NCBI GenBank assembly: GCA_038502055.1
Contig: JAXRKN010000044.1
Location: 2,390,001-2,454,000, forward strand
Origin: Tanytarsus gracilentus
Lineage: Eukaryota; Arthropoda; Insecta; Diptera; Chironomidae
Reading direction: 5' to 3'
DNA: 64,000 nucleotides
Both the position numbers and the translations under genes were made by a program. The notes beneath the pieces are model-generated. The model was not told the origin of the DNA. It saw nothing but the letters and a program-made list of their open reading frames with translations, and made no database searches. Below are positions 59,918 through 64,000 of this stretch, piece by piece. Numbering within the stretch: position 1 is the first letter of the stretch; each line of letters opens with the position of its first letter.

Positions 59918-60742
59918 CAAGACGGTACAATTAGTAGACCAAAAGATATTTGAAAAAAAAAACATGACAAAGAATGAGAAGAAGTGTGAATACAAAAAGA
60001 CTGAAGTCAACTTTATGGGCTTTAGAGTCAATGAACAAGGACTTAACATTTCTGAGGAACGAATTGAGGCAAACAAAAACCTTCGAAAGCCCAAGAATGC
60101 CGATGAAGTTAGAAAAGTTTTAGGATTCTTTAACTACCTCAGTGCTTACATACCGAAGTTTCCTACAAAAACAGCAGTATTACGAAAAGTTATGAAGCAG
60201 GATGAATTTGAATGGAAAACAGAACAAGAGACTTGCTTTCAAGCATTAAAGAAGGAGTTAATAAGTTGTTTTAAAGACAACAAGAGTCTAGGCCATTTTG
60301 ATATTGATGCTGAAACATTTTGCACACTGACGCGTCTAATGAAGGTATTGGCGGGGTTTTAGTGCAGAGAGAAAAAGAAAATATGTGCTTAATAACTTGC
60401 ATAGGCCGTACATTGACGGACACAGAAAAAGCTTATCCTACGGTTCAGAAGGAAGCATTGGCAGTGTCATGGGCTGCTAGAAGATTATATCATTACTTAA
60501 TGGGACAAAAATTCACGATTCGAACGAAGAACGAAGCTGTAAAATTTATCTTCGGTGATAACAAGCATTTAGGTAAAAGAGCAGTGAATAGAGCAGAAGC
60601 GTATGCACTAACATTATCGTCATTTGACTGCAAGTATCAGGCAGTTCAAGGAACTAAGAACATCGCCGATGTACCTTCAAGATTATGCACAAAAAGCAAA
60701 AAGTGGGAGAAGGGGCAGTGGGGAATAGGAATCGATATATAA
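59918..60742 (+). pseudogene. Ty3/gypsy pol remnant: RT C-terminal part and RNase H, frameshifted
   Basis: The first open part (ATG 59964, stop near 60362) carries RT connection motifs VNFMGFRVNEQGL, VRKVLGFFNYLSAYI and an FEWKTEQETCFQALK segment. The second part, in another frame from about 60320 to the stop at 60742, carries the RNase H start HTDASNEGIGGVL and the end GTKNIADVPSRL. The frames break in a T-run at about 60318-60321, consistent with loss of one base. No integrase follows. It is a non-functional remnant carried by the element. Confidence 0.88.
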
Positions 60743-60764
60743 AATAAAGAGTTTTAGTTAGAAC

Positions 60765-60860
60765 AAGGGGGGGGAAAAAAAGAAAAAGAAAAAAAAAAAA
60801 GGATAAGGAGAAAAAAGATAATGAAGGGACCAGGGAAAGGAGGAAAAAAGAGAAGGAGAT
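60765..60860 (+). repeat. Long purine-only tract inside the retroelement
   Basis: About 95 bases almost entirely A and G, starting with a run of eight Gs followed by A-rich sequence, between the pol remnant and the 3' LTR. The true polypurine tract should be the GGAGGG abutting the LTR at about 60926-60931. Confidence 0.7.
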
Positions 60861-60931
60861 TAAAAATAAAATAAATTAAAATGTGTATTTTAATCTTTTG
60901 TTGGTTACCGTTTTATTGGTCAGTTGGAGGG

Positions 60932-61096
60932 TGTAGGGACGTGACTTAACGGTTATTTTAGATAAACCGATTATTCGGGTGAAGACTGTAAGTTTGAGTT
61001 AGAAAGGTAGTTGTTGTGTAGCACGAGAATAAAGAAGAACCAAAATATATATTAAACGGTCTTTATTAATTAATTAGTGGAGCCCGAGACTCTACA
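60932..61096 (+). repeat. 3' LTR
   Basis: 165 bp, same sequence as 59313-59477, preceded by a short purine run and followed by the CTCAC target duplication. Confidence 0.93.
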
Positions 61097-61101
61097 CTCA
61101 C
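61097..61101. repeat. Target site duplication, right (CTCAC)
   Basis: Exact copy of 59308-59312 at the outer edge of the 3' LTR. Confidence 0.9.
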
Positions 61102-63555
61102 TTCAGTAGATACGAGTGAGTTTCTCGAAGCGAGAGAGTGATGATGATGTAAACTTAATTAAAATCTTTTCTACTGTTGACACTTTCTCTGACACAAGTG
61201 TGGTCATTTAGTGTTTTCTGAATAAAATATTTAAGGCAAATTTTACAAAATTCGTTGCCGTAAAATCTTCAGTCCTTTCGACATAAATTTGAGGACCTTG
61301 AAAAACTTCAAATCATTCCATATTAACCTGTCCTCAACTTAGTCAACTCGCATTTCAAAATCCAATTTGAGTGCTTGTTGCAATTTTCAGCCAAACATCC
61401 TGGTCAACATTTAGAGAGCATCAAAAGAGACATGATTGAAAATTCCACAAAATGGATTATTTAATTCCAAACAAACACGTGTGTGCATGTCGAAGCGAAA
61501 GAGTTGCTCACATAGCCTAAACTCTCTTCCTTCCGCTGTCTCAGCTTCTTCGGAAAGAGAGAGCATTGACAATAAAAACCTAAATTGAAAATGTCAGTTT
61601 TGGATTCAATTCAATCAGCATTCGGCAAGGGAGATATAAAATTGTGCTACATGCTACGGAATCGGGCAATGAAAAGATAGAGAATAAGCCAAAGCAAATT
61701 AGAAAATTGTCTACTGTTGAATTGAATTTTCTGGATGTGAAATTGTGAGCTTTCTTTAATCGTTTTTAATAAAGTTCAATTTATTAAATAAATTTTTTTA
61801 TGCTGAAATAATTTTAAACGTGGGACTCAACAACAAATTCTGAATGAAAATATTTAACCTTTGATCCCACTCTATTTTGACTTAAATTCTCTTTCAAGAT
61901 GCTCGGCAATTCCTCGAATTTTATCTCAATGAATGGAAATATTTTTTCAGCTTCTTCATTTAATCAACAATGAATGAATGTTAAAGAAGATTTTGTTGAG
62001 TGAAAAACAATCAAGGGTTACAAACTTGTTGGTCTTCTTTACTCGCTCACTTTTCAGTCTCTATGACAATTTTGTCTTGATGAAAATTAAATTTTCCCAC
62101 GGAGAGCACTTTAAGGTCGTAGCGAGAGAGATTTTTTTCGATACTGAAAATGGAGCAATCAGTGGAGCTCTGCATCTTGCTTAATGAATCGAATTGTTGA
62201 AAACTAAAATTGCGGTCACTAACAAAGCTTCATTTGGAAAATTTAACCACGCTCCAATGACAATTTCATCATTTTTTTGCATAAGAAAAAACTTTCAAAC
62301 CACCCTCGAAACTCCATTGAAAGAGAATTCAATTTCCATTTAGCTTCCGTTTAAGCTCAAATGCACATCTCTCGCAGATGTAAATGCGACCTTTCTCTCC
62401 CGTTGCTACGGAAACTTTTGCTCGAAACTTCCGTCATCAGTGGCTAATTCACTCTGTGAACTGAAACTGAACTTTCTTGCTTTTCATCTGATAAAATGTG
62501 CCGTAAACTCTCTTCAAGGGCCGAAGGGTAAAAATGCATTTATTATTTTATAAAAATTTTAAATTTTCAAATTAATTAAAAACATTTTTTAATTTAATAA
62601 TTTTTTAAAAGTTCATTCATCCAACCCTTGATTATCTTATCAACTTCCTCTTTTTTTGGAAGGTTTCATCCTGTCAGAATAAAAGTAAAATAATATTTTG
62701 AATATTCAGGACGAGCTCATCGTTATACAGTTTCAGCATGACAAAAAGTTTATCGTCCGTTGAGACAGGAGCATTTAAAGGAAAAAAGTGCACACAAAAG
62801 AAAACTTTTTCTTATGGTTTTCGTATAAAAAATATCTTAAAATTTCTGTTAAAAAAGAGAGATTCAAGTGGTTAAGCTTAAGACATCTCTCTCTATTTGT
62901 GCAGGTGACCAAGAGATTGCTGAAAAAAGTTTCAAGAACAATTAATTTTTGTGGTAAAAGTATAAATTTATTTCACTATCAGGTGCTCTTGTAGAAAATC
63001 TTAAGAAATATTTGAGTTTATGTTTAATCACTTTGTACAATGTTAATAAATTTTTCGATTTAGAAAATATTTTGGGTTAAGAGTTTGAGGTAAAGTTTTA
63101 CCGGCTAATAAATAATTTTTTAAATTCTATAATTTAAGTACTGTTATCCTAATAAACACTGAACCCATTTCACAATCTTGATCGAACCAGTGAAAAAAAT
63201 ATTTTCAACAAAAAACATTGATAACATACTAAAAACAACAATTAAAAATCTGCACACGTGTACGTGTGTCCACTTCTATCTAAAATGTCATAAATTTTAC
63301 TCCCGATAAAAAAGTTTTTCGGTGTCAAAAGTACTTCGCGTGTCATGTGAAAAATAACGCAATTAATTCTCGCAGTTATCTTCTCACCATAATTTTTCAC
63401 AACTTTACAACCTACACTTATATTTTATGATCGCACATGCGACTTTTTATGAGTTCACTTAATTAATGAATGAACTGCACTTAGTTCAATTTTTGCATGG
63501 CTACAATTGTTTTTTTTGTAAAAGTTTTGCACTTATCAAAGCACTAAAATGACTT
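61102..63555. other. Intergenic region, 2.5 kb
   Basis: No gene or element that I can support. A weak inverted repeat may lie at 62524-62630 (GAAGGGTA / CCAACCCTT). Confidence 0.7.
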
Positions 63556-63898
63556 TTAATATTTTTCATTTTTCTCCTTTTCAACTGCTTCAAAATATGT
63601 GGGTGGATCAGAGATGACGACTTCACAATATTTTGGGAGATCATCTTCAACATGAGGCGGCTGTTGGTTGCCATAAATTGTGAAAACTTGCGGTTGATTT
63701 CCTCTCGTAGGAGTTCGATTTCGGGATTCTAAAAAGAAATCAAGTTGATTTTTTATCTCTAAAATTACGATTTTTAAAGTAAAACTTACGTAATAAAATG
63801 TGCCTTCTTTTCCTATAAATGTGTCTGAAGAAAATAATTCCGACAGTTGTGAAAATACTGTAAGCTATTACTAGGATGGAAAAGTCCATTGTGTTCAT
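63556..63898 (-). CDS. Small single-pass membrane protein with LPxY and PPxY motifs (93 aa, two exons)
   Basis: Exon 1 is 63790-63898, exon 2 is 63556-63728, with a 61-bp intron (GTAAGT...TTTTAG) and a CAA codon split across it; 93 codons plus TAA. Residues 5-24 are hydrophobic (DFSILVIAYSIFTTVGIIFF), followed at once by a basic stop-transfer (RHIYRKRRH), so the remaining two thirds should be cytosolic. The tail contains LPKY (67-70) and PPTY (78-81), both ligand motifs for WW domains of Nedd4-type ubiquitin ligases. The layout resembles adaptor proteins such as Commissureless, though this protein is much smaller and orthology is not claimed. Two consistent exons and motif content make it a likely real gene. 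Confidence 0.72.
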
Positions 63899-63945
63899 TT
63901 TTTTCAGTGAGTCAAGTCAACCTTTTAGCTCTATCAACAGTTTAC

Positions 63946-63951
63946 AACTGA
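63946..63951 (-). promoter_or_regulatory. Initiator (TCAGTT) of the small PY-motif gene
   Basis: On the minus strand TCAGTT lies about 50 nt before the ATG at 63898. GGTTGA sits at the +28 to +33 position relative to its A (63922-63917), a near match to a downstream promoter element. Confidence 0.45.
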
Positions 63952-64000
63952 CAATTGCGACAAATTTCTGGAGAGCTTTAAACAATATTTGAGGAAATGA

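Larger units (their letters stand above)
59313..61096 (+). mobile_element. Internally deleted LTR retrotransposon, Ty3/gypsy type (1784 bp)
   Basis: Complete by structure: two 165-bp LTRs (59313-59477 and 60932-61096) that read as identical and begin TG and end CA, flanked by CTCAC duplications. The interior has TTGGCGCC just after the 5' LTR (primer-binding-site position) and GGAGGG just before the 3' LTR (polypurine-tract position). The coding interior is reduced to the C-terminal part of reverse transcriptase and RNase H; gag, protease, most of RT and integrase are absent. Identical LTRs imply a very recent insertion, so a full-length relative probably supplied the enzymes in trans. Confidence 0.93.

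Noticed and set aside
1..64000. CRISPR arrays, operons, ribosomal RNA genes, or a second cadherin gene (CadN2-like)
   Set aside because: No regularly spaced repeats, rRNA-like sequence or further cadherin exons were found; the window is ordinary animal nuclear DNA.

Overview
The window is AT-rich insect genomic DNA, most likely from a dipteran and perhaps a nematoceran fly. The evidence is a classical insect N-cadherin gene with three pairs of mutually exclusive exons, many 52-65 bp introns, TCAGT-type initiators just upstream of start codons, and an odorant-receptor gene beside ecdysteroid-kinase-like (CHKov) genes. I recognise the families from memory; no search was run, and the species is not determined.

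Region 1 (1-42714, + strand) is the 3' two thirds of the N-cadherin gene (CadN). The first exon is cut by the window edge. Twenty constitutive or alternative exon positions can be placed with phase-consistent splice sites, and together they read through 2568 codons to a TAA at 42712-42714. They encode about 15 cadherin (EC) repeats, the Fcc-type box, EGF and LamG modules, a transmembrane segment and the catenin-binding tail. Three exon positions are duplicated in tandem: 5130-5323 / 5886-6076, 27149-27313 / 27677-27835 and 37434-37675 / 39469-39713. These match the three mutually exclusive exon pairs known for Drosophila CadN and give up to eight isoforms. One intron is about 14.9 kb.

Region 2 (46800-52793, + strand) holds three tandem paralogous EcKinase-like/CHKov genes of 438, 430 and 471 aa. 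Region 3 (53087-54356, +) is an intact 405-aa odorant receptor. All four genes have a TCAGT initiator 26-30 nt before the ATG.

Region 4 (54357-64000) is gene-poor. It contains a 249-aa unrecognised membrane or secreted protein on the minus strand (57874-58623). It also contains a young, internally deleted Ty3/gypsy-type LTR element (59313-61096) with identical 165-bp LTRs, a 5-bp target duplication and a frameshifted RT/RNase H remnant. Finally, a small two-exon minus-strand gene (63556-63898) encodes a 93-aa single-pass protein with LPxY and PPxY motifs.

Non-coding highlights are a dispersed family of short hairpin elements with ends like AAGGGGTGGA...TCCACCCCTT (about a dozen copies), a perfect 11-bp hairpin sitting on the 3' splice site downstream of the second alternative exon pair, weak GT(T/C) donors on four alternative exons, an inverted repeat between the first alternative pair, and a GC-rich patch in the giant intron.
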